Below are positions 51,379-61,074 of a DNA stretch of 64,000 nucleotides, in pieces (position 1 is the stretch's first letter; every line of letters begins with the position of its first letter). The position numbers and the translations under genes were made by a program. Under the pieces are notes generated by a model. It saw only the letters and a program-made list of their open reading frames with translations. It had not been told where the DNA came from and made no database searches. This stretch comes from Enterococcus sp. BWB1-3. Lineage in GTDB: Bacteria; Bacillota; Bacilli; Lactobacillales; Enterococcaceae. Where the stretch lies: the NCBI RefSeq assembly GCF_016745275.1, contig NZ_JADOEP010000005.1, positions 62,001 through 126,000 of the forward strand, read 5' to 3'.

Positions 51379-54092
51379 TGAAAATCCTTTCAATAGAGAT
51401 TGTCGGCTTTGGGAAATGGAATCAGAAAACCATTGATTTTTCAGGAAGCAATCAGCTTGTCTATGGCAGTAATGAAGCTGGAAAATCCACGATTTATCAG
51501 TTTATCCAAGCTCTTCTATTTGGGTTTCCTGCTAAAGGGAAAAAAAGAAAGAGTTATCTTCCGAAAAATGGCGGCAGCTATGGTGGACGCTTATGGTTGA
51601 AGCATCCGGTTTATGGAAAGGTTCAAATTGAGCGTTTTAAAGAAATGAATAAAGGGCAGGCCAAAGTCTATATAGGGGAACAGGTCGGGGATGAAGAACT
51701 CCTGAAAAAGGTTCTTCATCCGTTAACGAAAGAGCTTTTTCAATCCGTTTTTACCTTTCAACAGGAACAGCTGTCTCAGCTGGGAAATCTTGAGGAAGAA
51801 GAGTTGCAGACAGCTTTGCTGGCTCTGGGGATTTCCGGAAGCGATCAGCTGTTGAAGACACGAGAGGCTTATTTCAAACAGGCACAGGAAATCTATAAGA
51901 GTAAAGGAGCCCGACCGCCGCTGAACAGTTTGTTGACAGCTTACCAGAAACTGTCTGAAAAAATCAGAAATAAAGAGCAGGAAGAGCAGACATTTGGTTC
52001 TGTGGTGGCCCAGCTCAAGCAAACAAGTGAAGCTATTGCAGAGCAGCGCTTACGAGTTAGTGAAAGAAAAGAACAATTGAGTCTAGTGGAAAAGCAACTG
52101 ATTAACTATCCGCTTTTTGAAGAGCTGCAGAAACTCCAAAAACAAATACATCCGAATAAAATAACCGTAGAACCTCAAGAAAGCGAGCATCTGCTGGCTC
52201 TTTATCAGGAACACAAATTTTTGAAGCAGGAAACAGAGCGTCTAAATAGAACTTTGCAGGAATCGTTTGATGGAGAAGAGCTGTTGCCAGAGTATTTATT
52301 TTACCTGAGGGAAGAAGAAAATTTGAAGTCTTTTCTGGCTCAGCGTTATACCATCAGCAAGCTGCTGTCTGAAATCGGCTGGATGAGAGAATCCGCTACT
52401 CAGAACAAGCAGGAACTGTTCGCTCTTGAACAAAAATGGGACTGGACCGAAGAACAGCCTCCGCATCTTTTTTTTGAAGATCAGCAGCTGAAGGAGCTTC
52501 GTGAAAAATTTATCACGCAAAGGGTTCAAATGCAGACGGAGGAAGAAAATCAGCGCTCTCTTATTGAGAGTCTGGATAGTCAGGAAAAAAACTTGGAAGC
52601 TTTTGAGTCAGCCAATCAAAAGATTTTCCAACGAAATCAAAGAAAAAGGAAGCACCAAACCAATACAGCATTGTTGTTAGGCTTGCTTCTGGCAGCACTC
52701 ATGGGTGTGGTCGGCGGCCTGCTGCTGAGCTCTCCAGTTTGCTGGCTGTCATGGATTTTCGCCCTGATTTGCGGAGGAACAGCCGGAGCTGTATTCTTTC
52801 TTCCGCAGAGAAGTACAGAGGATGAAGTGAAGCAGCAATGGCAGCAGAAGCTGTCTAATTTAGACTATCTGAGTGCACAGTTGAATCAGACAGAAGAACG
52901 GATGGCTAGGATTGAAAAAGAAGAAGCTCAATTAAATAAGTATATTTTTGAGCAAGCCAGAGCAAATCATTTAGGGAAAATGAACCGCCTGGAGCTTTGG
53001 ATGAACCATAAAGAAGATATCAAACGTTATCTTCTGCTGATGAACACAAACAAAGAACTGTTTCGTCAGATAGAAACAGAAAGTAAAACTGCCGGTGATT
53101 GGCTGAAGCAGACTGAGCGTTACGTGAACTGGCTGCCGATTGTTGGGAAAAATTTGGAAGAACGAGTAAAAATTATCAGTAATTTTACTGACCAGATGGA
53201 GCAGCATCGTCTGCTGCAGGAGAGTCGGACAGATAGTTACACAAAACAGTCGATCAAGGAAGTAAAAGAGAAACAGCATAGAGTATTTGAAGAAGCACAG
53301 CCGCTCCTTTATAAATATCAGATTTTAGCTATTGATGATGTACCAGAAAAGCTGCAGGATTATCAGCAGACTCAGACAACAGACAGTCGAAAGAAGGAAC
53401 TGGAGCGGCTTCTGATGAATCTCTATGAAGAAAATACTACTTTAAGCCAGCTCAATGATCGGAAGTATCAGTTGAATGCTGAATTGAAGGGGGCAGAAGA
53501 TGAAATTTTCCATCTTCAAAAAGAGGAACAGCGTCTGGATTATCAAAGAAAGCTGATGATTGAAGATGGAACGCTTGACCAGCTGTACCAAAAACGTGAA
53601 GGAATGAGAGCTGAAATTGAGGCACTTGCTTCTGACTGGACAGGGTATAAACTGGCTGGTCAGCTGTTAATGGATTTGCTGACAGAATTATCTGATCAAC
53701 AGCTTCCTTCACTGCTGAAAAAGGCGACCTATTATTTTTCTGTAGTGACAGCTGATGCATATCTAAAGGTACAGCTGGAGAATGAGCAGTTGATCGTTAA
53801 GGATGCTGCAGGTCGGGATTTTGCGATTTACGATCTTTCGACCGGAACGAAAGATCAGCTGGTGATGGCTGTCCGCCTAGCATTTTTGGCTCTCATGGGA
53901 GAAAAAAGCATCTGTCCGGTAATGATTGATGACGGATGGCTGCATTATGACAGCCAAAGGAAACGACATTTGGCAAAGCTGTTTAGACTTTTTGGAGAAA
54001 ACCATCAAATTATTTGTTTTTCTTCTGACCAAGAAATGGTAAGCTACTATCAAGAGGAAAAACAGCCTGTTGTACAACTGGAGGGAGAATAG
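51378..54092 (+). CDS. yhaN: YhaN-type SMC-like ATPase with membrane hairpin
   Basis: Protein of 904 residues with Rad50/SbcC-like ends: Walker A GSNEAGKSTIYQF (about 31-40), signature DLSTGTKDQLVMAVRLAF (about 820) and Walker B PVMIDDGWLHYD. Between two long coiled coils, residues about 430-478 form two hydrophobic segments (LLLGLLLAALMGVVGGLL and WLSWIFALICGGTAGAVFF) where SbcC has a zinc hook. The coiled-coil tip should therefore insert in the membrane. It is partner of YhaO; the pair is thought to act in DNA repair. Confidence 0.87.
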   Translation: MKILSIEIVGFGKWNQKTIDFSGSNQLVYGSNEAGKSTIYQFIQALLFGFPAKGKKRKSYLPKNGGSYGGRLWLKHPVYGKVQIERFKEMNKGQAKVYIGEQVGDEELLKKVLHPLTKELFQSVFTFQQEQLSQLGNLEEEELQTALLALGISGSDQLLKTREAYFKQAQEIYKSKGARPPLNSLLTAYQKLSEKIRNKEQEEQTFGSVVAQLKQTSEAIAEQRLRVSERKEQLSLVEKQLINYPLFEELQKLQKQIHPNKITVEPQESEHLLALYQEHKFLKQETERLNRTLQESFDGEELLPEYLFYLREEENLKSFLAQRYTISKLLSEIGWMRESATQNKQELFALEQKWDWTEEQPPHLFFEDQQLKELREKFITQRVQMQTEEENQRSLIESLDSQEKNLEAFESANQKIFQRNQRKRKHQTNTALLLGLLLAALMGVVGGLLLSSPVCWLSWIFALICGGTAGAVFFLPQRSTEDEVKQQWQQKLSNLDYLSAQLNQTEERMARIEKEEAQLNKYIFEQARANHLGKMNRLELWMNHKEDIKRYLLLMNTNKELFRQIETESKTAGDWLKQTERYVNWLPIVGKNLEERVKIISNFTDQMEQHRLLQESRTDSYTKQSIKEVKEKQHRVFEEAQPLLYKYQILAIDDVPEKLQDYQQTQTTDSRKKELERLLMNLYEENTTLSQLNDRKYQLNAELKGAEDEIFHLQKEEQRLDYQRKLMIEDGTLDQLYQKREGMRAEIEALASDWTGYKLAGQLLMDLLTELSDQQLPSLLKKATYYFSVVTADAYLKVQLENEQLIVKDAAGRDFAIYDLSTGTKDQLVMAVRLAFLALMGEKSICPVMIDDGWLHYDSQRKRHLAKLFRLFGENHQIICFSSDQEMVSYYQEEKQPVVQLEGE

Positions 54093-54094
54093 AC

Positions 54095-55036
54095 ATGAAG
54101 AAAATTCGTGAATTAGCTGTAGATGAAATCTTTGAATTATTTTTACTGATAAAAAATGCAGATGTACGTATTGCAAAAAACGGCAAGAAATTTATCGCTT
54201 TTACGTTTCAGGATACTTCTGGAACGATTGATGGAAAGTACTGGGACGCATCAGAAGAAGAAATCCAGCGGTTTGAAGCCGGGAAGGTCATTTTCCTAAA
54301 CGGCAAGAGAGAAGTTTATCAGGGAAATCCTCAGGTGAAAATTATCCATATGCGCCTCGCGCGCTCTGATGAACCCAATGAGCCTTCTGTCTATATGGAA
54401 CGGGCACCATTGAAGCGGGAGGATATGGCAGAAGAAATCAATCAGACTATTTTTGAAATTACCAATGCCCGCTGGCAAAGGATTGTTCGTCATTTGCTGA
54501 CGAAGTATCAGAAAGAATTCTTCGATTTTCCTGCTGCTAAACGCAATCATCATGCTTTTGCTCATGGTCTGGCATATCATACACTGACTATGCTGAGACT
54601 TGGAAAGTCCATTTGTACAGAATATCCTGAGGTGAATGCGCCATTGCTGTATGCAGGAATTATTCTTCATGACTTGGGAAAAGTAAAAGAACTTTCTGGT
54701 GCCATGAGTACAGAATATACACTAGTGGGAAATTTGATTGGTCATCTGGTTTTGGTGGATGAAGAAATTACGAAAGCCTGTGCAGCATTGAAAATTGATG
54801 AGACAGAAGAAGATGTCACGCTGTTACGGCATATGGTTCTTTCACATCACGGCTTGCTGGAATACGGGTCTCCTGTAAGACCAAGACTTATGGAAGCGGA
54901 AATTCTGCATCAAATTGATAATATGGATGCATCCATCCAAATGATGCTGACCTCTATTCGTCAGACAGAACCGGGGGATTATACGGATCGGATCTTTGGA
55001 ATGGATAATCGAAGTTTTTATGTTCCAAAAAAATAG
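54095..55036 (+). CDS. yhaM: 3'-5' exoribonuclease YhaM
   Basis: Protein of 313 residues: OB-fold domain (15-95; GKKFIAFTFQDTSGTIDGKYWD) followed by an HD phosphohydrolase domain (about 150-300) with HHAFAHGLAYHTLTM, LHDLGKVKEL and LRHMVLSHHG metal ligands. YhaM trims RNA 3' ends, helping to mature or recycle transcripts. It starts three bases after yhaN and closes the operon before a terminator. Confidence 0.92.
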   Translation: MKKIRELAVDEIFELFLLIKNADVRIAKNGKKFIAFTFQDTSGTIDGKYWDASEEEIQRFEAGKVIFLNGKREVYQGNPQVKIIHMRLARSDEPNEPSVYMERAPLKREDMAEEINQTIFEITNARWQRIVRHLLTKYQKEFFDFPAAKRNHHAFAHGLAYHTLTMLRLGKSICTEYPEVNAPLLYAGIILHDLGKVKELSGAMSTEYTLVGNLIGHLVLVDEEITKACAALKIDETEEDVTLLRHMVLSHHGLLEYGSPVRPRLMEAEILHQIDNMDASIQMMLTSIRQTEPGDYTDRIFGMDNRSFYVPKK

Positions 55037-55067
55037 AAAATAACGAATTAATCAAAGTAATCAGTCG

Positions 55068-55099
55068 AGAAGCCCTGTTTTTAAGGGGCTTCTTTTTTT
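55068..55099 (+). terminator. Terminator of the yhaONM operon
   Basis: GAAGCCC pairs with GGGCTTC, then seven T residues. Confidence 0.85.
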
Positions 55100-55527
55100 G
55101 TAGAAAAATAATTAGTTCCACAGAGAAAAAACACTGTTTGGTAAAAATTGATGGGAAATAATGAAAAGGTAACCTAGCTAATCAAAAATATATTCATCTG
55201 TTAAATATAAATTTATCGAAATAAAAATAACCATTTTCAAATTTTTTATCAGAAAATTTCAATTTGTAAAATAACAGTAATTTTTTCTGTTTATTCGGAA
55301 TTAAAACCTCACTTTATATAAAATACAATTTGAGAATAAATACTATAAAAGAACATAAAACAATTTAATCAACGAAAAAATTTTAGATATATAGATAACA
55401 TTTATATTTTAAAACAAAAAAAAATTTGTTTTTTGTAAGCATTGTATTAGATTTAAATTTTTTTCGATCCTATAATCTACTCAGATACGTTGGCGCTAAG
55501 AAAACAAAATGAAAGGAAGAGATGTGA
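55100..55527 (+). other. Very AT-rich leader of the WxL cluster
   Basis: No gene. Long A and T runs precede a TATAAT at 55471-55476, with no good -35 box at the normal distance, so the promoter may need an activator. Confidence 0.45.
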
Positions 55528-57042
55528 GTGAGTGTTAAGGGAGGGAGAATTAGGAGTAGCTATAAGCGTTTTCTTAGTATAAAAGATTTATTTGTTTGCA
55601 GCCTCGTTATCAACTTGTTCGTCGCAGGGTCATTTGCAGGGATGCTCGGGTATTTTTTTCGCAGTGAAGAAGCTTCAGCAGCTGTACTGGATGTAGAGAT
55701 ATTATCTAATTTACAGACAGTCAATAACAGTAACACAACGCCAACAGTGAGATGGCAGCCTACAGTCAGTAATCAGGCCGTAGATTTTACAATTACGGGT
55801 GAAGCACTGGCAAATGTATCAGTGAATTTGACAGGTAAGAAATATGGTGTGCTGGTTATTCCACCGGAACTGGCAAACAAAGTAACCGCCAGAGGACAGG
55901 CTACAGTTAATACCAATGTGACGGTGGATATTAGTAAGGTAGCGGTGCTGACTGCAACATTGACGGCAGTCAACAATCTGGTTAATTTGCTTTCAGATAT
56001 TCAAAACGGAGCGATTGCTCCATTAACCGGTGTTACGTTAAATCTGGATGAAGTGAACAGACAAATCAATTTATTGAATTCTGTTGGTAGTTTGAGTGCT
56101 GCTCAATTTATCCAGCCGATGACGCTGACCGATGATGGTCGTGCACTGTATTTTTCATTAGATGATGGTTTAGGACCTATTCTGGCGAACAATGTTTCGA
56201 CAATTTTAACTGACTTGTCCAATGCAGTAAATGCGTTGCAGGCAACAGGAACAGGGCTTATTGGCACCGCCTCAGCTCTGACGATTAATACGGTATTGGC
56301 TCCGGTAAAATTATCAGTTACATCAGCAATTGCCGCTGCAAAACCTTTACTCACATTGGGAGGTACAGGAGTCCAGCAGTTAGCGGATGCCTCTGCATTA
56401 GGCAATACGACCATTAATATGCCTACCAATGTTTCAGGACCGGGCAGTATCACCAGTAACTTGGATGCTGAATTTACCGGAACAGTTATCAGATCCAACC
56501 TGATCGATGTCAATTTACTGAGTACAGCTGATGCTGTCTCAACAATCTATTTTGCTGGAGAAACATTTGTGCTGGATCAAACATTACTGCCGGATTCATT
56601 AAACTTCGGGACTCATTCTATTCAGACCAAGCTGGATGAGACCTTTGCAGCAACTCAGGGAGGGGCTGCCGGAGGAGCCGATACGGTGGGAACAATTCAA
56701 GTGACAGATACACGATCGACAGCCAAAAACTGGCAGGTCAAAGTGACGCGTGTTGGGCAGTTGACAAACGAGGCTGCCGCGCTGGGAGCCGCCAAACTTA
56801 AAATCTATGGCGGAACTTTGACATCAGATTTTTCCTCTGCCAATGTACGAAGTATCAGTGGTACAACGATGGATCTGTCTGATAATACGCAGCAGGAAGT
56901 TATGGCTGTTTTTGGAACTTCTACAACCGGAACAGCTAAACTTGAGATTCCAAAGTTTGAATTGTTTGTTCCAAAGAATACCGATAAGCAAACCGGGCAA
57001 TATAACACGAAACTTGTATGGACTGTAACAGAGAGTCCCTAG
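55528..57042 (+). CDS. WxL-domain surface protein with long N-terminal region
   Basis: Protein of 504 residues. The N-terminal export signal is unusually long (about 1-52), with a hydrophobic core at 21-42 followed by SEEASAAV. Residues 53-330 form a Thr/Ala/Leu-rich, repeat-like region. The C-terminal WxL domain (about 340-504) contains LNFGTHSIQTKLDE, NWQVKVTRVG (a W-x-V variant of the first motif) and the final LVWTVTESP. WxL proteins bind the cell wall without covalent linkage. GTG start after GGAAGAG. First gene of a four-gene surface cluster. Confidence 0.85.
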   Translation: MSVKGGRIRSSYKRFLSIKDLFVCSLVINLFVAGSFAGMLGYFFRSEEASAAVLDVEILSNLQTVNNSNTTPTVRWQPTVSNQAVDFTITGEALANVSVNLTGKKYGVLVIPPELANKVTARGQATVNTNVTVDISKVAVLTATLTAVNNLVNLLSDIQNGAIAPLTGVTLNLDEVNRQINLLNSVGSLSAAQFIQPMTLTDDGRALYFSLDDGLGPILANNVSTILTDLSNAVNALQATGTGLIGTASALTINTVLAPVKLSVTSAIAAAKPLLTLGGTGVQQLADASALGNTTINMPTNVSGPGSITSNLDAEFTGTVIRSNLIDVNLLSTADAVSTIYFAGETFVLDQTLLPDSLNFGTHSIQTKLDETFAATQGGAAGGADTVGTIQVTDTRSTAKNWQVKVTRVGQLTNEAAALGAAKLKIYGGTLTSDFSSANVRSISGTTMDLSDNTQQEVMAVFGTSTTGTAKLEIPKFELFVPKNTDKQTGQYNTKLVWTVTESP

Positions 57043-57054
57043 TGAGGAGGAATG

Positions 57055-57456
57055 GTGAAATTGTTAAAGCAGATTAATTGTTTCTTGTTAATTTTGGGAA
57101 GCATCACCCTGACTTTCTTATTTTCCTCACAACAGGCTCAGGCAACTGTTACAAATGGAAATATCCATTACTTTGAGGAGAGTAGTACAGAAAGTTCTAC
57201 CCAATCTGAAAGTTCCACTGACGACAGCTCTTCTACAAGTGAGAGCAGCACTACAAACAGCAGCAGTACCAGTACTACTGACACTCAGAATTCAGGCGCT
57301 CCTACGCAGCCTCAAAATTCCGGGCAGTCTGCTCCAATTGTCAAAGAAGGTACGGATGGGAATTTTCTAAAAACCAACGACACGGTCAATTATCTTTTTG
57401 TTGTCGTGGGAGTAATCTTTGTATTAATCGCTATTTATAATTTGAAAAGGATATAG
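57055..57456 (+). CDS. Small surface protein with a degenerate sorting signal
   Basis: Protein of about 133 residues: signal peptide (to about 32), a 55-residue Ser/Thr-rich stalk, then NFLKTNDTVNYLFVVVGVIF and a hydrophobic span with a short KRI tail. The layout is that of LPxTG proteins in WxL operons, but the motif reads F-L-K-T-N, lacking the Pro. It may stay as a membrane protein. The start is uncertain: ATG 57052, GTG 57055 and TTG 57061 lie 1, 4 and 10 bases from GAGGAGG. Confidence 0.75.
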   Translation: MKLLKQINCFLLILGSITLTFLFSSQQAQATVTNGNIHYFEESSTESSTQSESSTDDSSSTSESSTTNSSSTSTTDTQNSGAPTQPQNSGQSAPIVKEGTDGNFLKTNDTVNYLFVVVGVIFVLIAIYNLKRI

Positions 57457-57468
57457 GGGGAGAAAAAC

Positions 57469-58098
57469 ATGAAAAAACATACAACTATTTTATTATCTGC
57501 TGCGATTTTATTAGGAATTGGCTTAGGCTTTGGTACTACAAGCTTTGCGGAGGACAAAACCACAGATGCGACAGTAAACTATGCACCAGGGGAATTGATC
57601 TTTGATCCGGAAACAGGCGATCCGGCTGCATCATTACCAACCAACTTGAACTTCGGTTCACACAAAATTCAGTCAACTGAAGATGAAATTTGGGTTGCAA
57701 CAGTTGATGGTGTACAAACATCAGCATTGACTACCGGAGCGGTTGCTGTGAGTGATAACCGTGGCGATGAAGCTTCAGGCTGGTCAGTAAAAGTACTACA
57801 AACAGATCAATTCAGTGATGGCACAAGCGAATTGACAGGTGCAGCACTTTCTATTGATGCCGGTGCAATTACAAATAATCTGAGCTCTATCCCAACAGGT
57901 GCTACAATTGCCAACAGTACGTTAGATTTAGAATTAGGAACAACAGCAGATGTTTTAACAGCAGCACCTGGTGAAGGTGAAGGGGAAACATCTTTGGCGT
58001 TAACTAAATTTGAATTGTTTGTTCCTAAAGATGTAGATAAAAATGAAGCAAATTATCAAACAACACTTACTTGGACATTATCAGCTACACCAGTTTAA
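57469..58098 (+). CDS. WxL-domain cell-surface protein
   Basis: Protein of 209 residues: signal peptide (1-27, ending SFAED), then a single WxL domain. LNFGSHKIQSTEDEI, SGWSVKVLQTDQF (first motif as W-x-V) and YQTTLTWTLSATPV (second W-x-L) follow in order. It attaches to peptidoglycan noncovalently and should interact with the DUF916/DUF3324 protein encoded next. A strong GGGGGAG ribosome site suggests high expression. A terminator follows. Confidence 0.92.
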   Translation: MKKHTTILLSAAILLGIGLGFGTTSFAEDKTTDATVNYAPGELIFDPETGDPAASLPTNLNFGSHKIQSTEDEIWVATVDGVQTSALTTGAVAVSDNRGDEASGWSVKVLQTDQFSDGTSELTGAALSIDAGAITNNLSSIPTGATIANSTLDLELGTTADVLTAAPGEGEGETSLALTKFELFVPKDVDKNEANYQTTLTWTLSATPV

Positions 58099-58117
58099 AA
58101 ACTAAATGAACGAAATC

Positions 58118-58156
58118 GGGGCAAAATCTGTACACGTAAATTTTGCCCCAATTTTT
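58118..58156 (+). terminator. Terminator inside the WxL cluster
   Basis: GGGGCAAAAT pairs with ATTTTGCCCC across 12 bases, then AATTTTT. The partner gene downstream would be made by read-through or a separate promoter, giving less of it than of the WxL protein. Confidence 0.85.
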
Positions 58157-58190
58157 AAGAACTTGTATTATCAGCCTGGAGGAGAATGAT

Positions 58191-59288
58191 ATGAAGAGAG
58201 AACGCCGTACATACCAACCGATTATTTTTGCAGCAGCGATAGCTATTATTTATATTTTCAACTTAGTTGCTTTTCCCTCACTGGTTCATGGAGAATCGTT
58301 GAACAGCTTTGATGCAAGTATTCAAGTGCCAGACAGTCAGTCTGATAAGAACTTATCTTATTTCGATGTGACTCTTGATCCGGGAAAGGAAGAGAAACTG
58401 GCGATAACATTGGTGAATAAAAGTGAAAAAACTCTTTCATTGAAAGCTTCGTTTAACCGAGCAGTGACCAACAGCGGCGGAGTGATTGAATATTCCGGAA
58501 TTAATGAAGATACCTCTAAATCCGCATCTTATGATATTGAACAACTCGTTACATTAAGCGAGGAAAATATTCAGCTGGAATCAAATCAGACGAAGGATGT
58601 TACGTTAACGGTCAAAATGCCTGAAGAAAAGTTTTCTGGAGTTTTGGCAGGTGGTATCTATTTCGAAGAGGTGTCTGATGAAAAAACAGAAGGAAATGTA
58701 AAAAATGTCTTTTCAAGAGAGATAGCTTTGCTGATTCATTCAGATGGACAGGAAGTCCAACCGGAGGTGACGATTACCGGAGCAAAAGCTGATCAGGCGA
58801 ATTACCGAAATGTCATTGAAGTAGGAATTGAAAATACAGCAGCAGCTTATGTGAAAAAAGTGAACATCGACTACACAGTATTACTGGATGGAAAAGAAGT
58901 TTTGACAGGTAAAAAAGAACAGCTGAGTATTGCGCCCAATACCTTGTTTCCTTTCAGAATTCCGTTTGATGGGGAAGAGTTTGAAGGCGGCGAGTATACC
59001 GTAGATATCAAAGTAAGCAATGATCAGGGTGAATGGGAAGGCAGTCCTCAATTTACAGTGACCAAAGAAGAAGCTGCAGATATGAATGAACAGGATGTTA
59101 CAGTTCAAAAATCCGACTTTGAAATTCCATGGTCAACAGTGGCATTGATAGCTGTTTTGTTGGCATTGGCTGTTGTGGTGATTATCACGATTAACAAGAA
59201 TAGAAAATTGAAGAAGCAGCTAGCTAAAAAGCATAAAAAGAGAAAAAAACGCCCGAGAGCTCAAGCGGTAAAAACTAAAGCAGAATAA
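58191..59288 (+). CDS. WxL-interacting protein (DUF916/DUF3324)
   Basis: Protein of 365 residues: signal peptide (about 1-34), DUF916 (about 40-155; YFDVTLDPGKEEKLAITLVN, FSGVLAGGIYF), DUF3324 (about 160-305), a C-terminal membrane segment (about 315-340) and a very basic cytoplasmic tail. Proteins of this type bind WxL partners and help hold them at the surface. The ATG at 58191 lies after CTGGAGGAG; the longer frame adds codons from the terminator region. Confidence 0.9.
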   Translation: MKRERRTYQPIIFAAAIAIIYIFNLVAFPSLVHGESLNSFDASIQVPDSQSDKNLSYFDVTLDPGKEEKLAITLVNKSEKTLSLKASFNRAVTNSGGVIEYSGINEDTSKSASYDIEQLVTLSEENIQLESNQTKDVTLTVKMPEEKFSGVLAGGIYFEEVSDEKTEGNVKNVFSREIALLIHSDGQEVQPEVTITGAKADQANYRNVIEVGIENTAAAYVKKVNIDYTVLLDGKEVLTGKKEQLSIAPNTLFPFRIPFDGEEFEGGEYTVDIKVSNDQGEWEGSPQFTVTKEEAADMNEQDVTVQKSDFEIPWSTVALIAVLLALAVVVIITINKNRKLKKQLAKKHKKRKKRPRAQAVKTKAE

Positions 59289-59342
59289 ACAGGAGCGTCC
59301 TTCAAAAAATTAAGCTGTTTTCTATGGTTAAGTGCAGTTGGT

Positions 59343-59381
59343 TTTGAGGTTGTGACAGAACACTTCTGTCACAACCTCAAA
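59343..59381. repeat. Perfect 18-bp inverted repeat
   Basis: Two 18-base arms (left starts TTTGAGGTTGTGACAGAA) flank a three-base CAC loop. There is no T run on either side. GAGGTTGTG is also the left edge of the 44.9-kb repeat. The rest of 59382-59553 shows nothing else. Confidence 0.7.
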
Positions 59382-59553
59382 CTCAAGGCAAAGCATTAAA
59401 TGCCTGCAAGCTTCGCTGACCGGGTAATTGGCAAAGTTTCTCTTCTCCAAACAGAAGAACTTAAAATAAAACCAGGAGTTCTCTGATTTTTATTCCTAGC
59501 TCTGCGCTTTTATTCAGTTTTTTTATCTTACCAATACAATTTGATGTAGAACC

Positions 59554-59592
59554 CTAAAAAAAGCCAGCTGAATACTCAGCTGACTTTTTTTA
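59554..59592. terminator. Bidirectional terminator after prsA
   Basis: AAGCCAGCTGA pairs (one G-T) with TCAGCTGACTT across five bases, with seven A residues before and seven T residues after. Confidence 0.85.
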
Positions 59593-59605
59593 TCTATCAT
59601 TGTTA

Positions 59606-60607
59606 TTATTTTGAAGATTCAGTTGTGCTTGATGAAGATTCTGTTTCTGAAGAATCAGAAGATTTTTCAGAGGAAGAGCTTGAAGACTCTTCAGTTGCTG
59701 TGCTTGAGCTTTCTGTCTGCATGTAGCCTGACAACACATTCTTGAATGCATCATCTTTGATCTTCACGTTTGCAGCTGTCAGTTCATCACTGATTACTTT
59801 AGAAGTAAATGTTTGGTCAGCCATTTGTGTTTCCTTGGCAATTTCTTCTAATTGTTCTCTGTAAGGTTCAAGATCGTTCCCTTTAGAAGATGTTTTAGTC
59901 ATTTTCACAAGGTAGTAGATAGTTTGGTAACCAGTACTGTCAGTTGCAGAAACTGGCTCACTCACTTCACCGTCTTTCAGTTTGTAAGCAGCCTCCTGTA
60001 CAGCTGCAGGGATTGTAGTAGAAGTAGAGTCAAAGGTTACTTTCCCGCCATCTTCTTTAGTTGTATCTGTAGATTTTTCTTTGGCAATCTTAGTAAAGTC
60101 ACCGTCTTTATCCAATTCAGCTTTAATTTCTTTTGCTTCATCTTCAGTAGCAACTGTAATGATTTGAGCTTCTACTTCAGGATGGAAGGACGTCCATGCT
60201 GTTTTGATGTCAGTTTCAGTTACATCAACATTAGCCTCAAGCCCTTTTTGGTATGCAAGCCCTTGTTTGATCAATGCCTTGTAAGATTTAGTAGTATAGC
60301 CTGCTTCCGACAAGTAGTCATCAAAATTGTAACCTTGTGCTTCAGCACTTTCTTTTGTTTTGTTAAATTCAGCATCAATCTCTTTATCTGTCACTTTATC
60401 CCCATATTTGTCTTCAAAAACTTTGAAGATAATCATGTTTGCTACAGTTGACTGACTTGTGCTTTCATTTTTGATTCTGTCATAGAAATCTTCAACAGTG
60501 ATTGTTGAACCTTTCATTGTTGCGATATTGTCAGAACCGCCTGAACAAGCTGCTAATGTAAATACTGCCATGGCACTCGCTGCAGCTAAAATTAATTTTT
60601 TCTTCAT
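59606..60607 (-). CDS. prsA: Foldase lipoprotein PrsA
   Basis: Extracellular peptidyl-prolyl isomerase of 333 residues. Lipoprotein signal (KKKLILAAASAMAVFTLAAC, Cys about 20), N-terminal chaperone region, parvulin domain (about 135-235; AQIITVATEDEAKEI, SATDSTGYQTIYYLVK), and a Ser/Glu-rich tail of about 45 residues. It helps secreted proteins fold after Sec export. The parvulin domain lacks parts of the usual active-site pattern, as in several enterococcal PrsA proteins. ATG at 60607 after AGGAG; upstream codons are non-homologous. Confidence 0.9.
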   Translation of the reverse strand: MKKKLILAAASAMAVFTLAACSGGSDNIATMKGSTITVEDFYDRIKNESTSQSTVANMIIFKVFEDKYGDKVTDKEIDAEFNKTKESAEAQGYNFDDYLSEAGYTTKSYKALIKQGLAYQKGLEANVDVTETDIKTAWTSFHPEVEAQIITVATEDEAKEIKAELDKDGDFTKIAKEKSTDTTKEDGGKVTFDSTSTTIPAAVQEAAYKLKDGEVSEPVSATDSTGYQTIYYLVKMTKTSSKGNDLEPYREQLEEIAKETQMADQTFTSKVISDELTAANVKIKDDAFKNVLSGYMQTESSSTATEESSSSSSEKSSDSSETESSSSTTESSK

Positions 60608-61074
60608 TCGTTTAGCACTCCTAAATAGTCGTATTTTTGCATTTTTATGTAGAAAGGAATTTCTCACGTTTACTACTATACCACAATCCATGCTCGAAAA
60701 GAAACATAGATTTGATAGTTTCAATAAATTTTCAAACTTAGGACACAATTTAAATGAAGTATTTGAAAATTAATTAAGGAAGCAGAAAAAAAGGAGAAAT
60801 TTCCTCGGAAAAGCTTCATGTAAGAGAGGATGGGACAGTTTTTTCCCGATAGGAAGGCTGCATTGAAATAGAGTATTTTCATCGACTTTCTGCAACTGTG
60901 GTTCTCACTGCTGGGAATTTTGATCTATTAATTTCTATAGGACACATATCCATTAGGAATGAAGGACTTCGTTCAGAGCCTCAGTGTACGGAGACTCTCC
61001 GGGCAGCTGTCGCTGCGTTGCAGGCATCAATATCAATTGAAATAGTCTGATAGTCATGGTTATAGCCGCAACAG
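60608..61074. other. Space between prsA and the YtxH gene
   Basis: I see no gene and no clear RNA structure. It contains the prsA promoter region and the 3' end of the HIT/YtxH operon. Confidence 0.4.
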
